64,000 bases of DNA, taken from Novosphingobium barchaimii LL02. GTDB lineage: Bacteria > Pseudomonadota > Alphaproteobacteria > Sphingomonadales > Sphingomonadaceae. The notes below the pieces were generated by a model that did not search any database, had not been told where the DNA came from, and saw only the letters and a program-made list of their open reading frames with translations. Location: NCBI RefSeq assembly GCF_001046635.1, contig NZ_KQ130452.1:360668-424667 (forward strand), given 5' to 3'. Both the position numbers and the translations under genes were made by a program. Below, piece by piece: positions 30,057 through 38,154 of the stretch (the stretch's first letter is position 1; every line of letters starts with the position of its first letter).

Positions 30057-30584
30057 CTAGGCGATGGATGACTTGAGCTGGCTCAATAGGTCGAAGAGGT
30101 GGCGCTGGTTGGTTTCCGGGAACTCCGCGAGCGCCTCGCGGACCCAGCCGTGATGCGCTTCGGCCAGCGCGGAGAACTGGGCGCGGCCTTGCGGCGTCAG
30201 TGACACGATCGCCGAGCGGCCGTCGTCCGGGGCAGGGCGCGAATGGACGAGGCCCTGTTCCTGCAACTGGCGCACAATCGCGGTGACGTTGCCGTTCGAT
30301 ACCAGCAGTGCGCGCGACAGTTCGCCCATGCGCAGCCCGTCGGGGGCGCGGTCCAGGGTGGCCAGGATATCGAAGCGAGGCAGAGTGGTGCCGAACTGCT
30401 CCTCGAAATTGCGACGCAGACGCTTCTCGATGATTTTCGCGCAGTCGAGCAGACGCACCCAGACGCGCAGGTCCAGCGTGCTTGCAGATGCAGGTTTATC
30501 GGACTCGCCCATAGCCTCGAAAGCTCCTCTTTCGGGAGTTTCCATAGCGTCCGGCGCGAGCATGTCGATTCCTGCAAGGGACAT
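30057..30584 (-). CDS. MarR-family transcriptional regulator (first)
   Basis: 175 residues. Winged helix-turn-helix: LPRFDILATLDRAPDGLRMGELSRALLVSNGNVTAIVRQLQEQGLV, then the wing R-x-x-x-x-D-D-G-R-S-A with T-P-Q-G-R. An N-terminal stretch of about 35 residues before the fold is not conserved, so the true start may be one of the later ATGs. It lies between the monooxygenase and thioesterase genes on the same strand. By analogy with aromatic-degradation MarR proteins, an aryl-CoA could be its ligand. No palindrome like those at 32994 and 33564 is seen at its own start. Confidence 0.9.
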   Translation of the reverse strand: MSLAGIDMLAPDAMETPERGAFEAMGESDKPASASTLDLRVWVRLLDCAKIIEKRLRRNFEEQFGTTLPRFDILATLDRAPDGLRMGELSRALLVSNGNVTAIVRQLQEQGLVHSRPAPDDGRSAIVSLTPQGRAQFSALAEAHHGWVREALAEFPETNQRHLFDLLSQLKSSIA

Positions 30585-30662
30585 TTAACTGACCGTGTCT
30601 GCGATTAATCCGCCACCCCCGCGCAGGCTGGGAACTGCGTGAGGGTGACGGAACTGGTTGGC

Positions 30663-32954
30663 TCAGGCCCGGCCGCGCGCGGCGCGCAGTGCCATGGCCT
30701 GGCCTAGGCGGTAGGGAGGGGGCACCGGCTGTTCGTCATAGCCGGCTGCGGCGGCGGCGCGCAGCGTCCATACCGGGTCGAACAGGTGAGTGCGGCCAAG
30801 TGCGACGAGATCGGCGCGGCCGGCGGTCAGGATCGAGTTCACTTGGTCGGCGTCGGCGATGTTGCCCACGGCGATTGTGGGGACGCCCGCTTCGTTGCGG
30901 ATCTGGTCAGCAAAGGGGGTTTGGAACATCCGGCCATAGACGGGGCGACCTTCGGGAGCAGTCTCGCCAGCAGAGACATCAATAATATCGACGCCTGCTT
31001 CGCGCAGGCTGCGGGCGATTTCAACGGCCTCGGCAGGCGTGACACCGGCTTCGCCCACCCAGTCGTTTGCGGAGATACGTACAGCGAGCGGCTTGTCCTG
31101 CGGCCATGCGGCGCGCACGGCGCAGATGACGCGCAGCGGCAGGCGCATGCGGTTTTCGAGCGTGCCGCCGAACTCGTCATCGCGCTTGTTCATGACCGGG
31201 GTGATGAAGCTGGAAAGCAAGTTGCCGTGGCCAGCCTGTACTTCGAGCATGTCGAAACCGGCCTTGTCGGCGCGCACGGCCGTAGCGACGAACTGCTGGA
31301 CGATCAGGTCCATCTCGCGCGCTTCGAGCACCTTGGGCACGGTGCCGCCCTCACGCCACGGCCGCGCGCTGGCCGAGACGGTGGGCCAGGGTTTGTCCAG
31401 GGCTACGTCGTAGCCGGCGCCTTCGCCCGGAATCTTGCAGGCCGCGCGGGCACCGGAGTGGCCGATCTGGGCGCAGGTCTTCGCGGACGAATGTTTGTGG
31501 GCGAACTCGTTGAAGGCGGACCAGCGCTCGGCTTGACCGTCGTGCCACAGGCCGGGGCAGGCGGGGGTGGCGCGGCCTTCGGGGCTGACGGCGAGTAGTT
31601 CGGTGACGACGAGACCGGCCCCGCCCAGCGCGCGGGCGCCGTAGTGAACCGAGTGGAAATCCGTTGCATAGCCATCCGCGCTGGCGGAATACGTCAGCAT
31701 CGCCGGTATGACCACGCGGTTGGGAACTGTCATGCCGCGTAAGGTGTAGGGCGTGAACATCGGCTGCACCGGGGTGTCCTGATCCTCGTTACCGTTCCAG
31801 AACCAGCGCTCAAGGCCGGCCAGCCAGGCGGGATCGCGCAGGCGCAGGTTCTCGTGGCTGACGCGCTGCGAGCGGGTCATCAACGAGTAGGCGAACTGCG
31901 GCAGATCGAAACCGAGGTAACGGTCGAGAGTCTCGAACCATTCTGTGGAGTTTCGCGCAGAGTTTTGAATTTTAAGGACTTCGATGTGCCGCTCTGCTTG
32001 ATATTCGGCAAGCGCACCGGCCAGTTCCTCGCGGCCGGTGATGCCGGGGCGATCCAGAACCTGCGCCAGCTTTATTGCGTCTTCGAGTGCAAGTTTGGTG
32101 CCCGAACCAATTGAGAAATGGGCGGTGTGCGCGGCGTCTCCCAGCAGCACCACGTTGTCGAACGACCACTGGCGACAGATCACGCGGCGGAAGTTGATCC
32201 ATGCCGCCGAACCACGCAGGTGGGTTGCATTGGTGATGAGCGGATGGCCGTCCAGATGGCGGGCAAAGACCTTTTCGCAGAACGCGATCGAATCGGCCTG
32301 CTCCATCTTGTCGAGTCCAAGGCCTTCCCACGTCTCGGGTGAGCATTCGACGATGAAGGTCGAGTGCGTGGCATCGAAGCGGTAGGCGTGCGCCCAGATC
32401 CAGCCGTAGTCGGTGTTTTCAAAGATGAAGGCGAAGGCGTCGAACAGCTTGGTGGTGCCGAGCCACGAAAACTTGTTGCGCTTGGTGTCGATATCGACCT
32501 CGAACTTTTCGAGATTAGCGGTGCGAACCATTGAATTGATGCCGTCTGCGGCGACGATCAGGTCGAAATCGGCATAAGCCGAAAGGTCGGCGCTGAACAT
32601 CGTTTCGAAATGCATCACCACGCCCAGCTCGGCGGCGCGGGCCTGCAGGATCTGCAGCAGATGCTTGCGGCCGATGCCGATGAAGCCGTGGCCCGAAGAG
32701 GTGATGGTGTTTTCGCCCACGCTCACATCGATGTCGTCCCAGTGGGCGAAGCTGCCTGTGATGGTGGCGGCGCTGACCGGGTCGTTGGCCTCGAGGTTCG
32801 CCAGTGTCTGGTCCGAGAACACCACGCCCCAGCCGAACGTGTCGCCTGAGCGGTTACGCTCGAAGACGTGGATCTCGTGGCCGGGGTCGCGCAGCTTCAT
32901 CGAGATCGCGAAGTAGATACCGGCAGGTCCGCCGCCGAGACAGGCAATGCGCAT
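30663..32954 (-). CDS. Fused FAD monooxygenase / old-yellow-enzyme, 2-aminobenzoyl-CoA monooxygenase-reductase-like
   Basis: 763 residues in two parts. Residues 1-380 are a flavoprotein aromatic hydroxylase: GGGPAG near residue 7 for FAD, VAADGINS near 140, and LLGDAAHTAHFSIGSG near 275. Residues 395-763 are an old-yellow-enzyme barrel with AQIGHSGARA and the C-terminal LGRTHLFDP. This fusion is known as 2-aminobenzoyl-CoA monooxygenase/reductase of Azoarcus evansii, which hydroxylates and then reduces anthraniloyl-CoA. Database names for the same architecture include salicylyl-CoA 5-hydroxylase/oxidoreductase. The neighbouring isatin-hydrolase-like and keto-acid oxidoreductase genes favour the first. 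No CoA ligase lies nearby. Transcription starts at the operator near 32996. Confidence 0.86.
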   Translation of the reverse strand: MRIACLGGGPAGIYFAISMKLRDPGHEIHVFERNRSGDTFGWGVVFSDQTLANLEANDPVSAATITGSFAHWDDIDVSVGENTITSSGHGFIGIGRKHLLQILQARAAELGVVMHFETMFSADLSAYADFDLIVAADGINSMVRTANLEKFEVDIDTKRNKFSWLGTTKLFDAFAFIFENTDYGWIWAHAYRFDATHSTFIVECSPETWEGLGLDKMEQADSIAFCEKVFARHLDGHPLITNATHLRGSAAWINFRRVICRQWSFDNVVLLGDAAHTAHFSIGSGTKLALEDAIKLAQVLDRPGITGREELAGALAEYQAERHIEVLKIQNSARNSTEWFETLDRYLGFDLPQFAYSLMTRSQRVSHENLRLRDPAWLAGLERWFWNGNEDQDTPVQPMFTPYTLRGMTVPNRVVIPAMLTYSASADGYATDFHSVHYGARALGGAGLVVTELLAVSPEGRATPACPGLWHDGQAERWSAFNEFAHKHSSAKTCAQIGHSGARAACKIPGEGAGYDVALDKPWPTVSASARPWREGGTVPKVLEAREMDLIVQQFVATAVRADKAGFDMLEVQAGHGNLLSSFITPVMNKRDDEFGGTLENRMRLPLRVICAVRAAWPQDKPLAVRISANDWVGEAGVTPAEAVEIARSLREAGVDIIDVSAGETAPEGRPVYGRMFQTPFADQIRNEAGVPTIAVGNIADADQVNSILTAGRADLVALGRTHLFDPVWTLRAAAAAGYDEQPVPPPYRLGQAMALRAARGRA

Positions 32955-32993
32955 GGAAGGCCTCCTAAGAATGTTTCAGGCCTAAACTAATAT

Positions 32994-33009
32994 GGTTGCA
33001 AGTGCAAGT
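32994..33009. promoter_or_regulatory. MarR-type operator before the monooxygenase gene
   Basis: GGTTGCAAGTGCAAGT contains the half-site pair TTGCA-AG-TGCAA, 40 bases upstream of the monooxygenase start. The same TTGCA-N2-TGCAA pattern recurs at 33564-33579 in the other divergent promoter of the cluster. Confidence 0.65.
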
Positions 33010-33057
33010 TGTTCGTTTAGCGAAGGGTGCGGGTCTCGAAGCGCCGGGCGAGCGCTT

Positions 33058-33522
33058 TCAATCCAAGTTGTCGTGGAGGCGGCCGAGCATATCCAGCATT
33101 CGCGTGAAATCGGTCGCAGAGAAACCGCGGATGATCTTTTCGTATAAAGGCGCCGTTACCAGACGCGCTGCCGCCAGCTTGTCGCGGCCTTCGTGTGTCA
33201 GCGCGATTTCGGTCACGCGGCCATCGGTATCGCTAGGGGCCGTAGCTACTAGGCCGGCCTTGGACATGCGCTCGACGATGCGCATCATGGTCGAGAGGTT
33301 GATGACCGCCGACTTGGCCACCTGGCCGATGGCGAGCGGGGCATGCTCGCCCAAAATCATCAGGACGCGCCAAGTGGGGATGTCGATCCCGATACCGCGA
33401 AGCTCCGACTCGATTGCCACGTTGTACCGACTCGCTGCCCGGTTGAGCAGGTAGAAGGGGTAGGCATCGAGGCGGAAATCTTCCGACCCGGGGTTACCAA
33501 AAGGGCGCAAATCCTCGCTCAT
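33058..33522 (-). CDS. MarR-family transcriptional regulator (second)
   Basis: 154 residues from the ATG at 33522, chosen because GGAG lies 6 bases before it. An ATG 11 codons upstream has no ribosome site and would place the operator 8 bases from the start. Winged-helix core: DIPTWRVLMILGEHAPLAIGQVAKSAVINLSTMMRIVERMSKAGLV, with the wing SDTDGRVTEIALT. It is flanked on both sides by the TTGCA-N2-TGCAA palindromes and divides the two halves of the catabolic cluster. It is therefore the best candidate for the cluster repressor, with autoregulation through 33564-33579. Confidence 0.92.
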   Translation of the reverse strand: MSEDLRPFGNPGSEDFRLDAYPFYLLNRAASRYNVAIESELRGIGIDIPTWRVLMILGEHAPLAIGQVAKSAVINLSTMMRIVERMSKAGLVATAPSDTDGRVTEIALTHEGRDKLAAARLVTAPLYEKIIRGFSATDFTRMLDMLGRLHDNLD

Positions 33523-33563
33523 CCCAAGCTCCAGACGGGTCTCCCGCCACTCCATGACATTTT

Positions 33564-33579
33564 AGTTGCATATGCAACT
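33564..33579. promoter_or_regulatory. MarR-type operator between marR and the cyclase operon
   Basis: AGTTGCATATGCAACT is a perfect 16-bp palindrome in the gap between the second marR gene and the divergent cyclase gene. It shares the TTGCA-N2-TGCAA core with 32994-33009. It could control both divergent transcripts. Confidence 0.78.
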
Positions 33580-33625
33580 TAATCGGATAGTCTTCGCGTA
33601 ATGGTCCGAAAAGGAGCCCAAGTCC

Positions 33626-34402
33626 ATGACAGACGTTCTCGCCCCCTTCGCACAGGCACTCGTTGCCGGTGACATCACCGTTGTCGACCTCACTCAGATC
33701 CTTTCCGAAGACACCCCGCTGCTGGTGCTCCCCGAACCTTTTGGCCAGACGGCCGCCTTCTCACGCGAGGAAATCTCGCGCTATGACGAGCGCGGTGTCG
33801 CCTGGCACTGGAACAATTTCACGGTGGGCGAGCATACCGGCACGCACTTCGATGCGCCGGTGCACTGGGTCTCGGGCAAGGACCTGGCGGACAACACGGT
33901 CGACTTAGTGCCCGCGCAGAAGCTGATTGCGCCTGCCGTCGTGTTGGACTTTTCGGCCGAATGCGCCGCCGATGCCGACTTCCTCCTCAAGGCCGACCAC
34001 ATCAAGGCGTGGGAAGCAGTCCATGGCGCCATCCCCTCCGGCGCCTGGGTGCTGTTCCGAACCGACTGGTCGAAGCGCCAAGTGGACGACTACACCAACC
34101 GCCGCGAGGACGGTGCGCACACGCCAGGCCCTGACGCCTGCGCGATCCGCTATATCGTCGAGGAGCGCGACGTGCTGGGCTTCGGTGTCGAGACGATCGG
34201 CACCGATGCGGGTCAGGCGCATATGCTCGACCCCATGTACCCGGCGCACACGCTGCTTCACGGCGCGGGTAAGTATGGCCTCCAATGCCTTGAAAATCTT
34301 GATAAGCTGCCGGCGACCGGGGCGGTGGTGATCGCCGCTCCGCTCAAGATCCTTGGCGGCTCTGGCAGTCCGCTGCGCGTCCTCGCGCTCGTCTCGGAGT
34401 AA
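33626..34402 (+). CDS. Cyclase-family metal-dependent hydrolase, isatin hydrolase-like
   Basis: 258 residues, AAGGAG before the ATG. The family metal-binding motif H-T-G-T-H-F-D-A-P-V-H-W is at about residues 71-82. Members open cyclic amides or N-formyl groups; kynurenine formamidase KynB is shorter (about 210), whereas isatin hydrolases are about 260-275. The length and the neighbouring keto-acid oxidoreductase and aminobenzoyl-CoA-type monooxygenase favour isatin to isatinate. It starts an operon with the two oxidoreductase subunits (6-base gap) under the palindrome at 33564. Kynurenine formamidase or another cyclic-amide hydrolase remains possible. Confidence 0.84.
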   Translation: MTDVLAPFAQALVAGDITVVDLTQILSEDTPLLVLPEPFGQTAAFSREEISRYDERGVAWHWNNFTVGEHTGTHFDAPVHWVSGKDLADNTVDLVPAQKLIAPAVVLDFSAECAADADFLLKADHIKAWEAVHGAIPSGAWVLFRTDWSKRQVDDYTNRREDGAHTPGPDACAIRYIVEERDVLGFGVETIGTDAGQAHMLDPMYPAHTLLHGAGKYGLQCLENLDKLPATGAVVIAAPLKILGGSGSPLRVLALVSE

Positions 34403-34408
34403 GGGCAG

Positions 34409-36553
34409 ATGGCGGAGCGTTCCTTCAAGAAAGAAGTCACGAAGCTGACCGCGGGTGAGGGCGAGACCTTCACCGGTGAGGGCATTCTGGCGGTTACGAA
34501 GGCACTGTTGCAGTCCGGCGTCGCTTATGTCGGCGGCTACCAGGGGTCGCCGATCAGCCACCTGATGGACGTCTTCGCCGACGCCAACGACCTTCTCGAA
34601 AGCCTCGGAGTTCATTTCGAGGCCAGCGCCTCGGAAGCGACGGCGGCGGCGATGCTGGCGGCCTCGGTCAATTACCCGCTGCGCGGCGCCGTAGCGTGGA
34701 AGTCGGTGGTGGGCACCAATGTGGCATCGGATGCGCTGTCGAACGTCGCCTCGGGCGGCGTTACCGGCGGCGCGCTGATCATCGTGGGCGAGGATTACGG
34801 CGAAGGCTCCTCGATCATGCAGGAGCGTACTCACGCTTTCGCGATGAAGTCGCAGATGTGGCTGATCGATCCGCGTCCGAACCTGCCCAGCATCGTCGAT
34901 TCGGTGGAGCAGGCGTTTCGTCTTTCCGAAGCCTCGAACACCCCGGTCATGCTTCAGCTGCGCGTGCGCTCGTGTCACATGACCGGATCGTTCGTGGCCA
35001 AGGACAATGTGCGCCCGCCGCTGACCGTGGGCGAGGCCGCGGCCCATCCCGTTCGCGATACCGACCGCATCGTGCTGCCGCCGGCGAACTTCCTCCACGA
35101 AGTCGAGAAGATCGAGAAGCGCTGGCCCGCAGGCATCGCCTATGTTCGCGACAACAAGCTGAACGAGTGGTTCGGCCCGGAAGAGACGGGTGAGGGCATT
35201 GGCCTGATCGTTCAGGGCGGGCTCTACAACAATCTCAACCGCGCGATGGAATTGATCGGGCTGGCCGACGCTTACGGCGAGAGCAAGTTGCCGATCTACT
35301 GCATGAACGTGGCCTACCCGGTGATCCCCGAGGAAGTGGCCGAGTTCTGCAGGAACAAGAAAGCCGTTCTCATCCTTGAGGAAGGCCAGCCGGAGTTCAT
35401 CGAGCACGAGCTGAACACGCTGGTCCGCCGGGCAGGGCTCGACACCCGGATCGTCGGCAAGGACACCATGCCGCGTTCGGGCGAATACACGGCCGAGGTG
35501 ATCCGCAAGGGCCTCGCCAAATTCCTCGCCGACCATGCACCGGCGCTGGCGCCCGAACTGGAAGCGGCGAACCCGTTGCCGGCTCCGGTCGCCAAGGAAA
35601 TCCCGCAGCGCCCCGCCGGTTTCTGCACCGGCTGCCCAGAGCGTCCGATCTTCACCGCGATGAAGCTGGTGGAGCGCGAACTGGGTCCGACACACGTTTC
35701 GGCGGACATCGGCTGTCACCTGTTCTCGATCCTGCCGCCTTTCAATATCGGCAATACGACAATGGGCTATGGCCTTGGCGCGGCGGGTGCATCGGCGTTC
35801 AAGCCCAAGGAAGGTGAGGGCTCCAAGCGGTCCATCGCCATCATGGGCGACGGCGGTTTCTGGCATAACGGCCTGACGTCCGGCATCGGCAATGCGGTGT
35901 TCAACAAGGACGACGGCGTCACCATCATCATCGACAACGGCTATTCCGCCGCTACCGGCGGGCAGGACATCCTGTCCTCTCGCGCGGACAACAAGAACCG
36001 CGTGACCCGCAACCTCATCACCAAGGCCGTGCGCGGCGTTGGTGCGAAGTGGGTGCGCGAGACCACGCGGACCTACGACGTGCCCAAGATGCGCGACATG
36101 TTGCGCGAAGCGCTGACTACTCCTGAAAAGGGGCCGAAGGTGATCGTCGCGCAATCCGAATGCATGCTCAACCTGCAACGCCGCGACAAGAAGGTGAAGG
36201 CCGCCGCGCTAAAGGCCGGGGAGCGTGTGGTGCGCGAACGCTTCGGTGTCGACGCCGACACCTGCACCGGCGATCACAGCTGCATCCGCCTGTCAGGCTG
36301 CCCTTCGCTGACGATCAAGCCCAACCCCGACCCGCTGCGGCAGGACCCGGTGGCGCACGTCGAGAACTCCTGCGTGGGTTGTGGCCTGTGCGGGGAGGTC
36401 AGCCATGCCGCCGTGCTGTGCCCCAGCTTTTACCGTGCGCATATCGTTGCCAATCCGGGCAAGTTGGAGCGGTTCAAGGCGAAGATCAGCGGCGCGATCA
36501 TCGCCCGCTGGCAGGCCAGCGCCGAGCGTGAGCGCGTGGCGCGGGCGTTCTGA
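34409..36553 (+). CDS. Indolepyruvate ferredoxin oxidoreductase-like alpha subunit
   Basis: 714 residues. N-terminal pyrimidine-binding domain (GYQGSPISHLMD near residue 42), then a TPP-binding domain (CTGCPERPIF near 408 and GDGGFWHNG near 483). The C-terminal iron-sulfur domain has CTGDHSC-x6-C and CVGCGLC-x8-C cysteine sets, enough for two [4Fe-4S] clusters. Such enzymes decarboxylate 2-oxo acids to acyl-CoA with ferredoxin. In this operon the 2-oxo acid could be isatinate (2-aminophenylglyoxylate), giving 2-aminobenzoyl-CoA. That assignment is inference; indolepyruvate or phenylglyoxylate-type acids are alternatives. Confidence 0.88.
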   Translation: MAERSFKKEVTKLTAGEGETFTGEGILAVTKALLQSGVAYVGGYQGSPISHLMDVFADANDLLESLGVHFEASASEATAAAMLAASVNYPLRGAVAWKSVVGTNVASDALSNVASGGVTGGALIIVGEDYGEGSSIMQERTHAFAMKSQMWLIDPRPNLPSIVDSVEQAFRLSEASNTPVMLQLRVRSCHMTGSFVAKDNVRPPLTVGEAAAHPVRDTDRIVLPPANFLHEVEKIEKRWPAGIAYVRDNKLNEWFGPEETGEGIGLIVQGGLYNNLNRAMELIGLADAYGESKLPIYCMNVAYPVIPEEVAEFCRNKKAVLILEEGQPEFIEHELNTLVRRAGLDTRIVGKDTMPRSGEYTAEVIRKGLAKFLADHAPALAPELEAANPLPAPVAKEIPQRPAGFCTGCPERPIFTAMKLVERELGPTHVSADIGCHLFSILPPFNIGNTTMGYGLGAAGASAFKPKEGEGSKRSIAIMGDGGFWHNGLTSGIGNAVFNKDDGVTIIIDNGYSAATGGQDILSSRADNKNRVTRNLITKAVRGVGAKWVRETTRTYDVPKMRDMLREALTTPEKGPKVIVAQSECMLNLQRRDKKVKAAALKAGERVVRERFGVDADTCTGDHSCIRLSGCPSLTIKPNPDPLRQDPVAHVENSCVGCGLCGEVSHAAVLCPSFYRAHIVANPGKLERFKAKISGAIIARWQASAERERVARAF

Positions 36554-36560
36554 AAATGAC

Positions 36561-36587
36561 GTCGTCCCGGACCTGATCCGGGACGAC
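36561..36587. repeat. Inverted dispersed repeat between the two oxidoreductase subunit genes
   Basis: A perfect 11-bp stem (GTCGTCCCGGA / TCCGGGACGAC) with loop CCTGA. Units with a CCCGGA-CCTGA-TCCGGG core are scattered in alphaproteobacterial intergenic DNA. Here the unit sits inside an operon, so it may form an mRNA hairpin affecting the ratio or stability of the two messages. Confidence 0.8.
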
Positions 36588-36621
36588 GATAAAAACAAAT
36601 CTCCTGATGCGAGACACAGCT

Positions 36622-38094
36622 ATGACCACCGCTCCTAACCAGAACCGCCTGACGATCGCCATCCTCGCCCTGGGGGGGCAGGGAGGCGGCGTGCTGGCAG
36701 ACTGGATTCAGGAAGTCGCCCGCGCCGAGGGGTGGATGGCGCAGGGCACTTCGGTCCCCGGCGTCGCACAGCGCACCGGATCGACCGTCTATTACGTCGA
36801 ACTGGCAAAGCCTGACGGCTCGGGTCGTTTGCCGGTGATGGCGCAGATGCCGATGCCCGGCGATGTCGATGTGGTGGTCGCCTCGGAACTGATGGAAACG
36901 GGGCGCGCGCTGCTGCGCGGGTTCTCCACCGCCCACCGTACCACGCTGGTCGGCTCTACCCACCGCATTTATGCCATCGGCGAAAAGCAGGCGATGGGCG
37001 ATGGGCGCGGCAACGGCGAGAAGATCATCGAGGCCGCACACCAGCGCTCCAAGCGTTTCGTAGGGTTCGACATGGAAGCGGCGACCGAGCGCTCGGGCAG
37101 CGTTATCAGTGCGATCATGTTCGGCGCACTGGCGGGCAGCGGCGCCCTGCCGTTCCCGACCGAGACGTTCCGCAAGGCCATCGAACACAGCGGCATCGCG
37201 GTGAAAAGCAACCTCAACGGCTTCCAGGAAGGCTTCGATCAGGCGCAGGCCCCTGTCGCCATGCCGGTCGAGGACGTCCACGAAGTTCCGGTTCCCACCA
37301 CGGTTCGGGGCCGCGAACTGGCTGCGCGCATCACTGCCGCGCTACCGGTCCCCGCGCATGTCAACGCACTGCATGGTGTTGCCAGGCTAATGGATTATCA
37401 GGACGGCGACTATGCCGCGCTTTACCTCGATCGTCTGGAAACGGTCGCCGCGCTCGATGCCGCGCCGTTCGAGATGACGGCGGAGACCGCCCGCCACCTA
37501 GCGCTCTGGATGGGTTACGAGGACACCATCCGCGTTGCTGACCTCAAGACGCGCGGCAGCCGCATCGCCCGCGTGCGCGGCGAAGTGAAGGCGCAGGATG
37601 ACCAGATCCTCTCGATTACCGAATTCATGCACCCGCGCCTGCAGGAAGTGTGCGAGACGCTGCCTGCCGGAATCGGTCGTAAAATCCTTGGCAGCAATCG
37701 AATGACGGACCTGCTGGGACGCTTCTTCACGCAAGGCCGTCATGTCGAGACGACTGGCCTGCGCTGGTTCCTGGCGCTGCGCGCTCTGGCGAAGATGCGT
37801 GGGATGCGCCCCCGTTCGCTGCGCTACGTCGAGGAGCAGGAGCGCATCGAGGGGTGGCTTGAACTGGTGCGCAGCCAAGCTCCCCTTGACCTTGGCGTCG
37901 CGCTGGAGTTGGTCAAGTGCCAGCGCCTGATCAAGGGCTACGGCGATACCTTCGAGCGGGGACTTGCGAATTACGAGCGCATCGTTGCCGAACACCGCCG
38001 CTCACCGCGCGGTGCGGGCGAAATCCGTCGTCTGCGCGATCTTGCTCTGGCGGATGACAAGTCGGTCGCGTTCGTCGAGGCGCTTGCCGGCTGA
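36622..38094 (+). CDS. Indolepyruvate ferredoxin oxidoreductase-like beta subunit with C-terminal extension
   Basis: 490 residues from ATG 36622 (another ATG lies 5 codons earlier). The N-terminal gamma-type domain has LALGGQGGGVLADWI and GTSVPGVAQRTGSTVYYVE, typical of the catalytic gamma domain of 2-oxoacid:acceptor oxidoreductases. Residues from about 215 form a mostly helical extension with SRIARVRGEV and KILGSNRM, found in long aerobic-proteobacterial IorB proteins. It pairs with the preceding alpha subunit, and the 68-base gap holds the repeat at 36561. Probably part of the same transcript. Confidence 0.87.
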   Translation: MTTAPNQNRLTIAILALGGQGGGVLADWIQEVARAEGWMAQGTSVPGVAQRTGSTVYYVELAKPDGSGRLPVMAQMPMPGDVDVVVASELMETGRALLRGFSTAHRTTLVGSTHRIYAIGEKQAMGDGRGNGEKIIEAAHQRSKRFVGFDMEAATERSGSVISAIMFGALAGSGALPFPTETFRKAIEHSGIAVKSNLNGFQEGFDQAQAPVAMPVEDVHEVPVPTTVRGRELAARITAALPVPAHVNALHGVARLMDYQDGDYAALYLDRLETVAALDAAPFEMTAETARHLALWMGYEDTIRVADLKTRGSRIARVRGEVKAQDDQILSITEFMHPRLQEVCETLPAGIGRKILGSNRMTDLLGRFFTQGRHVETTGLRWFLALRALAKMRGMRPRSLRYVEEQERIEGWLELVRSQAPLDLGVALELVKCQRLIKGYGDTFERGLANYERIVAEHRRSPRGAGEIRRLRDLALADDKSVAFVEALAG

Positions 38095-38126
38095 TCATCA
38101 CGCTGTCGCAGTGAAAAGCTCCGCTG

Positions 38127-38153
38127 TTCCCGCCTTTGCGGGGATGGCGGGAA
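38127..38153. terminator. Inverted repeat between convergent genes
   Basis: TTCCCGCC / GGCGGGAA form an 8-bp stem immediately between the oxidoreductase beta subunit and the convergent lipoprotein gene. The sequence resembles a degenerate copy of the dispersed repeat at 51317-51405 and may serve both strands as a terminator. No T tract is present. Confidence 0.45.
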
Positions 38154-38154
38154 T

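Noticed and set aside
33905-36178. A 757-codon minus-strand frame opposite the cyclase and oxidoreductase genes
   Set aside because: Lies antisense to two genes with clear motifs and shows only shadow composition.
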